DNA from: Paenibacillus sp.
GTDB lineage: Bacteria; Bacillota; Bacilli; Paenibacillales; Paenibacillaceae
NCBI GenBank assembly: GCA_031254035.1
Contig: JAIRVF010000057.1
Span: 1 to 64,000, forward strand
Reading direction: 5' to 3'
Length of the DNA stretch: 64,000 nt
Shown here: positions 1 to 6,371 of the stretch, piece after piece
Layout of the letters: each line of letters begins with the position of its first letter
How positions within the stretch are numbered: position 1 is the stretch's first letter
The notes under the pieces: generated by a model
The model's input: only the letters and a program-made list of their open reading frames with translations
Told to the model about the DNA's origin: nothing
Databases searched by the model: none
Translations under genes and position numbers: made by a program

Positions 1-52
1 TTTAGACGCTTAACCTATTCGAGATTTGGGGAGGTACTCCCTTTTTTATGCC

Positions 53-77
53 TGAAAAACCTTGTTACAGCAAGGGA
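53..77 (-). terminator. Rho-independent terminator
   Basis: Read on the minus strand, CCTTG and CAAGG pair around a 6-nt loop and are followed by a run of five T. It lies just past the stop codon of the small membrane protein gene at 84-365. Confidence 0.6.
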
Positions 78-83
78 TTGGAA

Positions 84-365
84 TTATGAAATTGATTCAT
101 TTGAGCTTTCTTTACTAATTTGTAAGGAAACATAAAGCATTAATGTAGCTATACCAATGGCATAAATAACTCTCACAATATCTATTTCATATAATGGGGT
201 GAAACTATCTATCGTTCTGTGGTCAACTAGTTGCCACAATGGAACGAACTTTTTTGTTTCTATTTTAAGATCGGGTCCCCATTTTTCCGTCACAGGTACA
301 AACAATACACCGACAACAAAAATAACTACTAGATAAACACTCATTAATACTTCCCTAATTTTCAA
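84..365 (-). CDS. small membrane protein of unknown function
   Basis: A 93-residue protein starting at a TTG that is preceded by AGAGGTGA at good spacing. Two hydrophobic stretches (about residues 8-26 and 64-83) flank a polar segment of roughly 35 residues, so a two-pass membrane protein with a short extracytoplasmic or cytoplasmic loop is likely. The family is not recognised. The gene is divergent from the secreted protein gene at 480-1184, with about 115 bases between the starts, and ends in its own hairpin terminator. A partner or immunity role for the divergent secreted protein is possible but rests on position only. Confidence 0.6.
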   Translation of the reverse strand: MKIREVLMSVYLVVIFVVGVLFVPVTEKWGPDLKIETKKFVPLWQLVDHRTIDSFTPLYEIDIVRVIYAIGIATLMLYVSLQISKESSNESIS

Positions 366-479
366 AATATATCACCTCTTAAACAATTTTTGGATGATTC
401 GACAAAAAGCAACAGACAAAGTCCACCATCTACTCTATTATATGGCTGTAAGGCAATTTTTAGAAGAGGAGTGTTAATT

Positions 480-1184
480 TTGAAAAAAGTTAGTCTATTG
501 CTCACACTGTTATTTTGCTTCTGCTTTACATCTGCCTATGCTTCGGCAGACTCTGCAACAACATCATTTGATTTACAAGCCAAACTCGAGAGTTTAGAAG
601 ACGCTGGCGGGGGAACCTTGGTAATTACTGATCGGTCAGAACTAGAACAAATCGCTCGTGACCAAGGATTGGATGAAGTCCCAACAAGAGTAGAATATAA
701 ATACACACCAGCAGTTCCCGGCCCAGACTCTCAATTAAACGCCGTTTCAACTCCTGACTTGTCTATCTATGCGGCATCTTCTGATGTTTATTGGGCTAAA
801 ACGGCAGATCGTGGAATTAATTATACCCCAGGAGACTTGTATAAATCGTTTACTATAGATGGTCCCAGTAATCCAGGTTTTAAAATTTCCGAGTCTCAAA
901 AAACATACTCGTCTTTCACTAATACTGCCGGTGCGGACTTGAAGGTCATAGAAGCGTCAGTTGGTTTCACTTCCGGACGAGAATTCCAATCCTCTTGGGA
1001 AGATACCACTCCAATCACAAAAACGGAAAAGGTTACTTTTAATCTTTACACAAAATACCATGAAGTGTTTTATAGTGTCTATCATGGTCCTTATGGTGAC
1101 GCAAATCATTCTGTCTGTACAGGTACGGGGCTTGCAAGAAATCCGGTCGGATCATATCTCCAAAAAATTATCACGAACAAGTAA
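480..1184 (+). CDS. secreted protein of unknown function
   Basis: A TTG start at 480 is chosen because GAAGAGGAG lies about 8 bases upstream and because the protein then begins with a typical signal peptide: KK, a hydrophobic core, then cleavage after AYASA near residue 22. An in-frame ATG at 390 would put about 30 polar residues before the signal and has no good ribosome binding site. The mature part is about 210 residues, rich in Ser, Thr and aromatic residues, with one Cys near the C-terminus and no recognised domain. It probably acts outside the cell. It is monocistronic, with a strong terminator at 1215-1253. Confidence 0.7.
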   Translation: MKKVSLLLTLLFCFCFTSAYASADSATTSFDLQAKLESLEDAGGGTLVITDRSELEQIARDQGLDEVPTRVEYKYTPAVPGPDSQLNAVSTPDLSIYAASSDVYWAKTADRGINYTPGDLYKSFTIDGPSNPGFKISESQKTYSSFTNTAGADLKVIEASVGFTSGREFQSSWEDTTPITKTEKVTFNLYTKYHEVFYSVYHGPYGDANHSVCTGTGLARNPVGSYLQKIITNK

Positions 1185-1214
1185 GAAACTCAACTAAGCA
1201 ACTAATAGCACTTC

Positions 1215-1253
1215 GGCCCTGATCTTCCCGGTGTGGAGGTTCAGGGCCTTTTT
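1215..1253 (+). terminator. Rho-independent terminator
   Basis: GGCCCTGA and TCAGGGCC form a perfect 8-bp stem followed by TTTTT, just downstream of the secreted protein gene. Confidence 0.85.
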
Positions 1254-1366
1254 GATTACCTACATATTATCGGGTTTGGAAATAGGACGAGGAACCTGAA
1301 AAGTCTTGAGGCGAGCCTAAAAAGGATCACGAAAAGCCGGCTAGCGAAAGGGAGTGGATCAGCAGC

Positions 1367-1699
1367 ATGAAAGCAACAGGAATTGTACGAAACTTGGATG
1401 TGCTAGGACGCATTGTCCTACCCATTGAACTCAGGAAAACGCTGGATATTGATATTCGAGAGCCATTAGAGATTTTTGTGGATGACAGCCGCATCATTTT
1501 AAAGAAATACCACCCGGGATGCACCCTTTGCGGATCCCTGGACGGTTTATCTGTATTCCGACAAAAATACGTCTGTCAGGAATGCATGTCCGAGATCCTG
1601 AGTATCAAGAATAAGATAGCCGCGACAATTTATACGCTAGGAATTAGCGGACGTATACAGCCGCTTTTCGTCTCGCTGATGACCGCTAATGATGTTTAG
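1367..1699 (+). CDS. AbrB/SpoVT family transition-state regulator
   Basis: Residues 1-47 match the SpoVT-AbrB swapped-hairpin DNA-binding domain: MKATGIVRNLDVLGRIVLP, then ELRKTLDI and a LEIFVDDSRIILKKY strand. Residues about 52-75 carry CTLCG and CQEC, a small zinc-ribbon-like element also seen in Paenibacillus AbrB paralogues. Typical family members are 80-95 residues. Here the last 35 residues look unlike the family and may come from a shifted or extended reading frame. Such proteins are dimers or tetramers that repress post-exponential genes; the targets of this one are unknown. The only ribosome binding site, GGGAG, is about 12 bases before the ATG, so translation may be weak. The 110 bases upstream hold no gene. 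Confidence 0.8.
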   Translation: MKATGIVRNLDVLGRIVLPIELRKTLDIDIREPLEIFVDDSRIILKKYHPGCTLCGSLDGLSVFRQKYVCQECMSEILSIKNKIAATIYTLGISGRIQPLFVSLMTANDV

Positions 1700-1753
1700 T
1701 GGACATTGCTTAGAGTAGGAAAAATCCGCTTTTTATGCGTCTTAACGTCCTTG

Positions 1754-1772
1754 GCGTATATTTTCGTTAAAA
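1754..1772 (+). repeat. left copy of a perfect 19-bp direct repeat
   Basis: GCGTATATTTTCGTTAAAA occurs here and, unchanged, at 2146-2164. In both places it is followed by one base and GTTG. The two copies flank the 67-residue membrane protein gene at 1877-2080. Confidence 0.7.
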
Positions 1773-1876
1773 AGTTGAGGTCGCCCTAGTAGAAGTGAAC
1801 CACGGGCAGTTATATAATCGTTTTGCGTTAATTAATCACAAGACTTATAAATTTTGAAGAGGAGATAGATGTTAAT

Positions 1877-2080
1877 ATGAATGCATTAAAAGAATTAGCG
1901 AGTCTGATCGGTGCTGGAGTCTTCACGATTTTAGTTTCCATAGGGTTTCTATTTTTAGTCTATACCATCTTTTCATTTTTAGGGGATTTTTCATTCGGTC
2001 GAAGTGTTTCAATTCCAGGTTCTTTCCTACTTTTAGTAGGTCTTTTTGGACTGTACTTGTGTGAGAAATTAAACAGGTAG
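1877..2080 (+). CDS. small two-pass membrane protein
   Basis: A 67-residue protein with the ATG preceded by GAAGAGGAGAT at 1855-1865. Hydrophobic segments span about residues 12-36 and 46-61, and the C-terminus is CEKLNR. The family is not recognised. It lies alone between two identical 19-bp direct repeats (1754-1772 and 2146-2164), as if it were a small cassette. No terminator is obvious after it. Confidence 0.6.
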   Translation: MNALKELASLIGAGVFTILVSIGFLFLVYTIFSFLGDFSFGRSVSIPGSFLLLVGLFGLYLCEKLNR

Positions 2081-2145
2081 TAGTAGGTACTAACAAGTGG
2101 CGCAATGAAAATATCAAAGCTTTCTTTTTGATTAAGGAATGCTTA

Positions 2146-2164
2146 GCGTATATTTTCGTTAAAA
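2146..2164 (+). repeat. right copy of the 19-bp direct repeat
   Basis: Identical to 1754-1772. The start-to-start distance is 392 bases. Confidence 0.7.
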
Positions 2165-2590
2165 TGTTGGCGGTACCCCGAGTGGGAAGGAAGAGACGAA
2201 CGCGCAAATTGAGCACATGGGTAAACTGATCATCTCTCGCATCGATACATATGGGAAACGAAAACGTCCGTGGTGGAGTTTTAGAAATGATAGGACGTGA
2301 ACCGAAGAACGAATACGAGGCAGCTCATGGATTTGCTTAGGAGTAATCATTCAATCTGATCGATGCGAGCTGCTTAAAAAGCAAACACGATTTTTGGGCG
2401 AATTTCGTCCCCAGCCCCGATTTCCTCTTACGGATCGAACGCAAAAAAAACGTCCTCGGAATTAGTATAAACAAACGCTCCATCAGACGAGGACGAATAT
2501 AATAGGGACCATATTTTGAAACTGCTTTCGTCTCAAGCGGCTCAGGCTCTTCATGTCGTCCCCTGATGTCATCTGGAGTTAGGCGCTCAA
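2165..2590. other. gap without a convincing gene
   Basis: A minus-strand frame begins with TTG overlapping the stop of the gene at 2591-2743 and runs to 2337. It has charged, protein-like composition for its first 40 codons but no independent ribosome binding site. It could be a translationally coupled remnant. Nothing else is supported. Confidence 0.35.
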
Positions 2591-2743
2591 TCAATTTTTA
2601 GACAGCCTCCGAAGTCCTTCATCATTCTCTTCACAAATCTGCTTTGTGATAGAGCGTATCAGGTTTTTACGATCAGTTTTGGTTGCATCTTTAAGATCTT
2701 CTTTATGTAAGACCATGTCCTTTTCCTCCTCGAACGCCTCCAT
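2591..2743 (-). CDS. small charged protein, copy A of an inverted duplication
   Basis: A 50-residue, highly charged, probably helical protein (starting MEAFEEEKDM and ending RRLSKN). The ATG at 2743 is chosen because GGAGG sits 8 bases upstream. The family is not recognised. It is a close relative of the gene at 3797-3973: about 80% of the first 48 residues match, and promoter, ribosome binding site and coding part lie in an inverted duplication (2597-2839 and 3727-3943). Copy A stops shortly after the conserved LSK, where copy B continues, so it may be C-terminally truncated. Confidence 0.55.
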   Translation of the reverse strand: MEAFEEEKDMVLHKEDLKDATKTDRKNLIRSITKQICEENDEGLRRLSKN

Positions 2744-2839
2744 TAAGCATTCCTCCGTATCACATATTATTATGTGTGACAAGTTATGTCCTGTTGTCCC
2801 TAGAATATACCATATAACACCTTGCAGCATATCGGAAAG
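2597..2839 (-). repeat. left arm of a long imperfect inverted duplication
   Basis: Read on the minus strand, this arm and 3727-3943 on the plus strand share CTTTCCGATATGC, TGTTATATGGTATA, AATATGTGATACGGAGG and then about 150 bases of matching coding sequence. The left arm has roughly 22 extra bases in the leader. The two arms point away from each other across 887 bases of non-coding DNA. Confidence 0.75.
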
Positions 2840-2891
2840 TGTCCGTTCCACCCCGTTGGACGGGTAGTCATGATTTTCTCCGTTTGTACGT

Positions 2892-2922
2892 TTCGTTTGG
2901 TTAAAATTTTTAACCAAACGAA
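2892..2922. promoter_or_regulatory. perfect 31-bp palindrome
   Basis: Arms of 15 bases (TTCGTTTGGTTAAAA and its exact complement) surround a single central T. A related half-site, TTGTTTGGTT, lies about 10 bases to the right. It sits about 150 bases upstream of copy A on the minus strand. An operator for a dimeric regulator or a cruciform/terminator element would fit. There is no flanking gene that it would clearly terminate. Confidence 0.5.
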
Positions 2923-2993
2923 TTTCGTATTGTTTGGTTTCAAGATATCGGGGTTAAAAGGACATAGTATCGGTTGAAATAAGCCGCCCTGAA

Positions 2994-3174
2994 TTGCGCG
3001 GGCCCCTCGCGCAAGATCGGTTTGAACAACGTACCCTACCACAAATTTTCTGACAACTCCGATTCAGCAGCGTGCAAATAAACCGGCGTGAATACTGCCC
3101 CGAAAAACACCGCCCCGGAAAACCGTCAGTCGCAAGCGACCGGGGCGGAAATACCGGGCTGACAAACCGCCCGG
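2994..3174. other. cluster of three perfect GC-rich hairpins in non-coding DNA
   Basis: TTGCGCG/CGCGCAA pairs at 2994-3014. CCGCCCCGG/CCGGGGCGG pairs at 3110-3148 with a nested GTCGC/GCGAC stem at 3129-3140. CCGGGC/GCCCGG pairs at 3154-3174. All are perfect. This stretch is much richer in GC than its surroundings and has no convincing reading frame. A structured RNA or a single-strand replication or transfer signal are the main options. Confidence 0.5.
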
Positions 3175-3256
3175 AAATATCTGCACGTTGCAGCAATGTT
3201 GTCATACGCCGTCACACATCGTGCGATTCGCGGCAATTTTTACGAATCGCATAATA

Positions 3257-3288
3257 ACGCCGTTTTTGTACAGCGGAATACGCGGCGT
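3257..3288. other. further hairpin (ACGCCG/CGGCGT)
   Basis: A 6-bp perfect stem at 3257-3262 and 3283-3288. An alternative nested palindrome, ATACGC-G-GCGTAT, lies at its right side. It is part of the same structured spacer. Confidence 0.4.
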
Positions 3289-3397
3289 ATTTACTTCGGT
3301 TCTCGCTGCGATCACTTCGAACGCTTGCCACGCCTAGCTTCATCGGCATCGCACACTATATGACATTGAATCGGTATGCGCTAGGGTAAAGAGCATA

Positions 3398-3457
3398 AGA
3401 AACACGTATGACATTCCGCTTCGCTCCATGTCAGTCGGCATAGCCGACCGTGTTTCT
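3398..3457. ncRNA. candidate three-way-junction structured element
   Basis: An outer 9-bp stem (AGAAACACG at 3398-3406 with CGTGTTTCT at 3449-3457) encloses two perfect 6-bp hairpins: TGACAT/ATGTCA (3409-3414, 3428-3433) and GTCGGC/GCCGAC (3434-3439, 3443-3448). The second and third helices abut directly, as in folded RNA junctions. More tetraloop-like hairpins follow (CCCC-TTC-GGGG at 3495-3505, TTGCC-TTC-GGCAA at 3630-3642). No known RNA family is recognised and no promoter was identified. Confidence 0.4.
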
Positions 3458-3726
3458 CACTGCGTCGTTTCGATGCGCTGCATCTCGCTCCTGGCCCCTT
3501 CGGGGTGCTTATTCGAAGCTTCCTTCGGGCGCTTCTAAACGTTTGAAAAGCATCACTGCACTCTCGTTCAAAACCTAGTGGTTTCTCTCTTTCGTTCCGT
3601 AAAAAACAATGGGTAGTTCAATCACGTAGTTGCCTTCGGCAAAGCTGGTCAAACGAGTACGTTTGATCAGCAAAATACGAGTGAAACATTGTACGTACAC
3701 CAATCAGAAATACTTACAGCTAGCAT

Positions 3727-3943
3727 CTTTCCGATATGCTGCAGGGTGTTATATGGTATAACTTGAAACACAATATGTGATACGGAGGTATGTTCAATGA
3801 AGGAGTTCGAGGAGGAAAAGGACATGGCAGTAGGTAAAGAAGATCTTAAAGATGCAACCAAAATTGATCGTAAAAACCTGATACGCTCTATCGCAAAGCA
3901 GATTTGTGACGAGAATGATGAAGGACTTAGGAAGCTGTCTAAA
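3727..3943 (+). repeat. right arm of the inverted duplication
   Basis: Counterpart of 2597-2839. It carries the promoter region, ribosome binding site and most of the coding part of copy B. Confidence 0.75.
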
Positions 3944-4037
3944 GAAAACCCCGGAGGTTCAAGAGAAGATTAAAAGGGCAATGAAAAAAGAAACGTTAAA
4001 AATGGCATCCAAATTGTTAAATACAAATGATCACTAA
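3797..4037 (+). pseudogene. small charged protein, copy B, apparently frameshifted
   Basis: An ATG at 3797 (GGAGG 8 bases upstream) opens a 58-codon frame ending at 3973. Its first 48 residues match copy A at 2591-2743. Near 3951 the frame reads AAC CCC GGA GG; removing one C of the CCCC run gives NPEVQEKIKRAMKKE and continues with charged residues to a TAA at 4035-4037, directly before a terminator. That restored protein of about 79 residues looks more natural than the present tail (NPGGSRED). The gene is therefore either mutated or carries a sequencing error. Function is unknown. Confidence 0.55.
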
Positions 4038-4040
4038 AAT

Positions 4041-4065
4041 CCACAGCCTTGTGGGTTTTTATTTT
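4041..4065 (+). terminator. Rho-independent terminator
   Basis: CCACA and TGTGG pair around GCCT and are followed by GTTTTTATTTT. It lies 4 bases after the restored stop of copy B, supporting that longer reading frame. Confidence 0.65.
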
Positions 4066-4465
4066 GTGCGACGGGCAGTCGTAACTTTAGCGAGTTAAAT
4101 CGCTATGAGCATCGCGGCGGCTACGATACTATAAGGTAAATACGAACCTGGAGCTTGGAAGGATGTTAGACGGAAGATCCCCCGTGACCATGGAAAAACT
4201 CTGCCCTCCATCGCTTCGCGCAACTCTTGTTCAGACACTCGGATCAGAGAGCTCCTCGGTCTTCACAAGTCTACTAGAAAAAAGAAGTGCTTCTGGCCAA
4301 TAGGAACCAGATTGCCATACCGGACCTAGGTGATTAAACATTCACCACGTGAAATTTAAAAAAGCCAAGCCCAGAACTCCCTGTTTTTCTAATATGGCTT
4401 TTAGATTGGGGGCACATACTGCGGAATTTGTACGCTAAGGAATCACCTTCTCCTTTTCACAATGT
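4066..4465. other. gap without a gene
   Basis: No frame with a ribosome binding site and no clear RNA structure was found in these 400 bases. Confidence 0.5.
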
Positions 4466-4625
4466 TTGGTTCCCAGGATTAGTTCCCGTATTGGTTCCTG
4501 CAGGATGGGGACATATTCAGAAACCTCGAACCCCTTGATACAAGCGGGTTTTTCGGAAAACAACAACATTTTAGTTTGGGAACCAATCGCGGGAACCAAT
4601 GATGGGAACTAATCGCGGAACTAAT
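4466..4625. repeat. inverted array of 12-13-bp iterons
   Basis: Left block: TTGGTTCCC (4466), ATTAGTTCCC (4478) and ATTGGTTCC (4490), with steps of 13 and 12 bases. Right block, opposite orientation: GGGAACCAAT at 4578 and 4591, GGGAACTAAT at 4604 and GGAACTAAT at 4617, in steps of 13. About 80 bases separate the blocks. Seven binding-site-like units in mirror arrangement suggest a multimeric protein-binding region such as an operator or a replication or recombination control site. Confidence 0.65.
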
Positions 4626-4905
4626 ATTGTCGGTTTACTTGGCCAACTCGGATCGGACGGAAATATGCGGATATATACCAAAAATGTGCAGCCATCTTAA
4701 ATATACTTATATTTAATATACTTGCGCGGCCCAGTTAAAAATACGCGAAAAGAATTTTTCCTATTTCGTGAATAAAAAAGGGTGTTTAGGTCCTGTATAT
4801 CCTTTTGGCGGTTCCAGCTTAAGGATGGTTCGGATCAAAATTTCAACTTTCATTTTCGCTCAAATTCCGCCGTGAGCGGCGATTTTCTTTTTCGGATCTC
4901 AAACC

Positions 4906-4949
4906 AAAAACGGCCCTTGTTCGCATGGTCTGCGACAGAGCCGTTTTTT
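4906..4949 (+). terminator. strong terminator without an upstream gene
   Basis: AAAAACGGC and GCCGTTTTT form the outer stem, with inner TGTTCGCA/TGCGACA pairing and six T at the end. No convincing plus-strand gene precedes it back to copy B at 4037, so it may end a non-coding transcript that starts near 4700. Confidence 0.6.
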
Positions 4950-5185
4950 ATTTTTCTTGGATTTACTCGGGATTGCTACCCAAGTGATGATCCAGGAGGG
5001 CTGGACATGTTCACAAAAGTCTGGATTGGGGACATATGTCTTTCTGAAAGCAAAAAATATATAACTTTTGACTACTAATATTGTTTATTAATAAGAGTAC
5101 TCTTTAAATCCTTAAGTGACATCCTTTCCTTGATTAAATCTGTTTGAAGTGATTTTGTCTTCTCGATCATTCGGGTCAAAATAAA

Positions 5186-5269
5186 TTAGCTGTTTGATGC
5201 GAAGAAATACATGATACAGAGGACCCCAGCGATGCCTAGTATTGTCCATAGAAGATAGCTTTTCTTCAC
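5186..5269 (-). CDS. 27-residue membrane peptide, possibly a nonsense-truncated gene
   Basis: A GTG start with AAAGGTGGT 7-8 bases upstream encodes a short positively charged start (VKKSY), one hydrophobic helix and SNS, then TAA at 5186-5188. The same frame continues past that stop for 36 more codons (MIEKTKSLQTDLIK and so on) to TAG at 5075-5077, which would give a membrane anchor with a helical tail. The stop may be genuine or a nonsense mutation. Function is unknown. It is divergent from the secreted protein gene at 5388. Confidence 0.45.
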   Translation of the reverse strand: MKKSYLLWTILGIAGVLCIMYFFASNS

Positions 5270-5304
5270 ACTAATTACCACCTTTTTAAATTTCGTTTTA
5301 TATA

Positions 5305-5333
5305 TTTACAATATATTACTACAATGATAACAT
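5305..5333 (+). promoter_or_regulatory. candidate promoter of the secreted protein gene
   Basis: TTTACA at 5305-5310 and TAACAT at 5328-5333 are 17 bases apart. The stretch ATATTTACAATATATTAC (5302-5319) resembles the region around the promoter of the TPR regulator at 6310-6341, which suggests shared control. Confidence 0.4.
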
Positions 5334-5387
5334 ATTACAACAGGACTTAGTATTGTATTTTTATTATATCCATAGGAGGAATAAAGC

Positions 5388-6140
5388 ATGAAGTTTAAGT
5401 CTATTATTGTTAGCTTCGTTGCAGTACTTGTATTTGGTTTAATTGGCGGCATGTCTTACGCAACCCCCGTGGAGGAATCAACAGAATTAACTATCGAAGG
5501 TTATACTGCATATCTTGAAGAAAAAATCAACAATGGAGAATTTGGTGCAAAGGAGACCCTAGAAAAGTTTAAGAATCTTGATATTGAACAGCAAAAAGCA
5601 TTTCTTAAATTCTTGGGGAGAAGCGACTATATAGAGTTGTTTCAATTGTCTGCAAGTAGAAGTGATATAGAAAAATATTATGATATTGATGGTGTAACAG
5701 TTCCTGTATCAGTAAAACAAGAAGTGAGTGGTTTAACTTCTGACGGTGATACTTTTAATACACTTGCCGCTTCTGTGGAAACGTCAGCAAGCATTTCGGA
5801 ATTTATAACAATCTTTGGTGTTGAAGTATCTACGTTAACGCTAACTTGTAATTGGGAGCATAATGGGAGTTCTGCCACAAAAGCACTTCAAGTTAAACAC
5901 GCCCATGCAAATATGAATCCGGCATGGATAATTTCTGAACAATCAAATAGTCACCCAGGTTATATTTCGGGCGGTTATTTCAACGGTTCAGGCTCATGGA
6001 CAATGTATGCTACTGGAACTATTGGTGCGATAAGCCATTCTCTTTCTTTAGGCATTAAGGGGAAAACTCCATCTGAAAAATACTATAATTTTCACTCTGC
6101 GCACCCAAATATGACCAACATTCCTTGGACACGATTTTAA
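5388..6140 (+). CDS. secreted protein of unknown function
   Basis: A 250-residue protein whose ATG follows AGGAGGAATAAAGC. Residues 1-25 are a signal peptide ending in SYA. Residues about 30-110 are charged and helical. Residues 125-250 are rich in Gly, Ser, Thr and His, with one Cys, and look like a beta-rich extracellular domain (motifs NWEHNGSS, HPGYISGGYF and SGSWTMYATG). I recognise no family. The codon bias is AT-rich like the next gene, the HTH-TPR regulator, and both promoters share a sequence motif, so it may be a quorum-controlled exoprotein. A terminator follows at 6233-6279. Confidence 0.7.
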   Translation: MKFKSIIVSFVAVLVFGLIGGMSYATPVEESTELTIEGYTAYLEEKINNGEFGAKETLEKFKNLDIEQQKAFLKFLGRSDYIELFQLSASRSDIEKYYDIDGVTVPVSVKQEVSGLTSDGDTFNTLAASVETSASISEFITIFGVEVSTLTLTCNWEHNGSSATKALQVKHAHANMNPAWIISEQSNSHPGYISGGYFNGSGSWTMYATGTIGAISHSLSLGIKGKTPSEKYYNFHSAHPNMTNIPWTRF

Positions 6141-6232
6141 ACAACATTAGAGTATTTGATACACACTTTTAACTAGCGCTCTTAAGCCGCGGGTGTCTGG
6201 TTTTGACTAAATTAATTGGATTTAGCAGGTTT

Positions 6233-6279
6233 AAAAAGCTATGTGGGGCGGTTGGTTAAAAGCCACTCATAGCTTTTTT
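6233..6279 (+). terminator. Rho-independent terminator
   Basis: AAAGCTATG and CATAGCTTT pair, with nested GTGG/CCAC, and run into TTTTTTATTTTTT. It ends the secreted protein gene. Confidence 0.8.
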
Positions 6280-6309
6280 ATTTTTTGGAATTCCCCATTT
6301 CGCCCATAG

Positions 6310-6341
6310 TTTACACATATTTTACAATATGGTAATATATG
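6310..6341 (+). promoter_or_regulatory. promoter with overlapping operator-like inverted repeat
   Basis: TTTACA (6310-6315), a 17-base spacer and TAATAT (6333-6338) make a SigA-type promoter for the regulator at 6372. CATATTTTAC at 6316 and GTAATATATG at 6332 form an inverted repeat with one mismatch that covers the spacer and -10, so autoregulation is likely. Confidence 0.5.
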
Positions 6342-6371
6342 GGGTATGGTGTGTTTTGGAGGGGATGAAGT

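Noticed and set aside
961..1197. 78-codon frame overlapping the secreted protein gene
   Set aside because: It is a shifted frame of the gene at 480-1184 without its own ribosome binding site.
1256..1366. Leader of the AbrB-like gene as a riboswitch
   Set aside because: No conserved core of a known riboswitch class could be recognised and no expression platform is visible.
2800..3254. Open frames on both strands in the spacer (60-83 codons)
   Set aside because: They overlap each other and the perfect hairpins, lack ribosome binding sites and show no protein-like pattern.
4466..4625. Possible CRISPR array
   Set aside because: Units are only 12-13 bp, contiguous without spacers and in two orientations; no cas genes nearby.
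4782..5078. 98-codon plus-strand frame
   Set aside because: It reads through a strong terminator hairpin and has no ribosome binding site.
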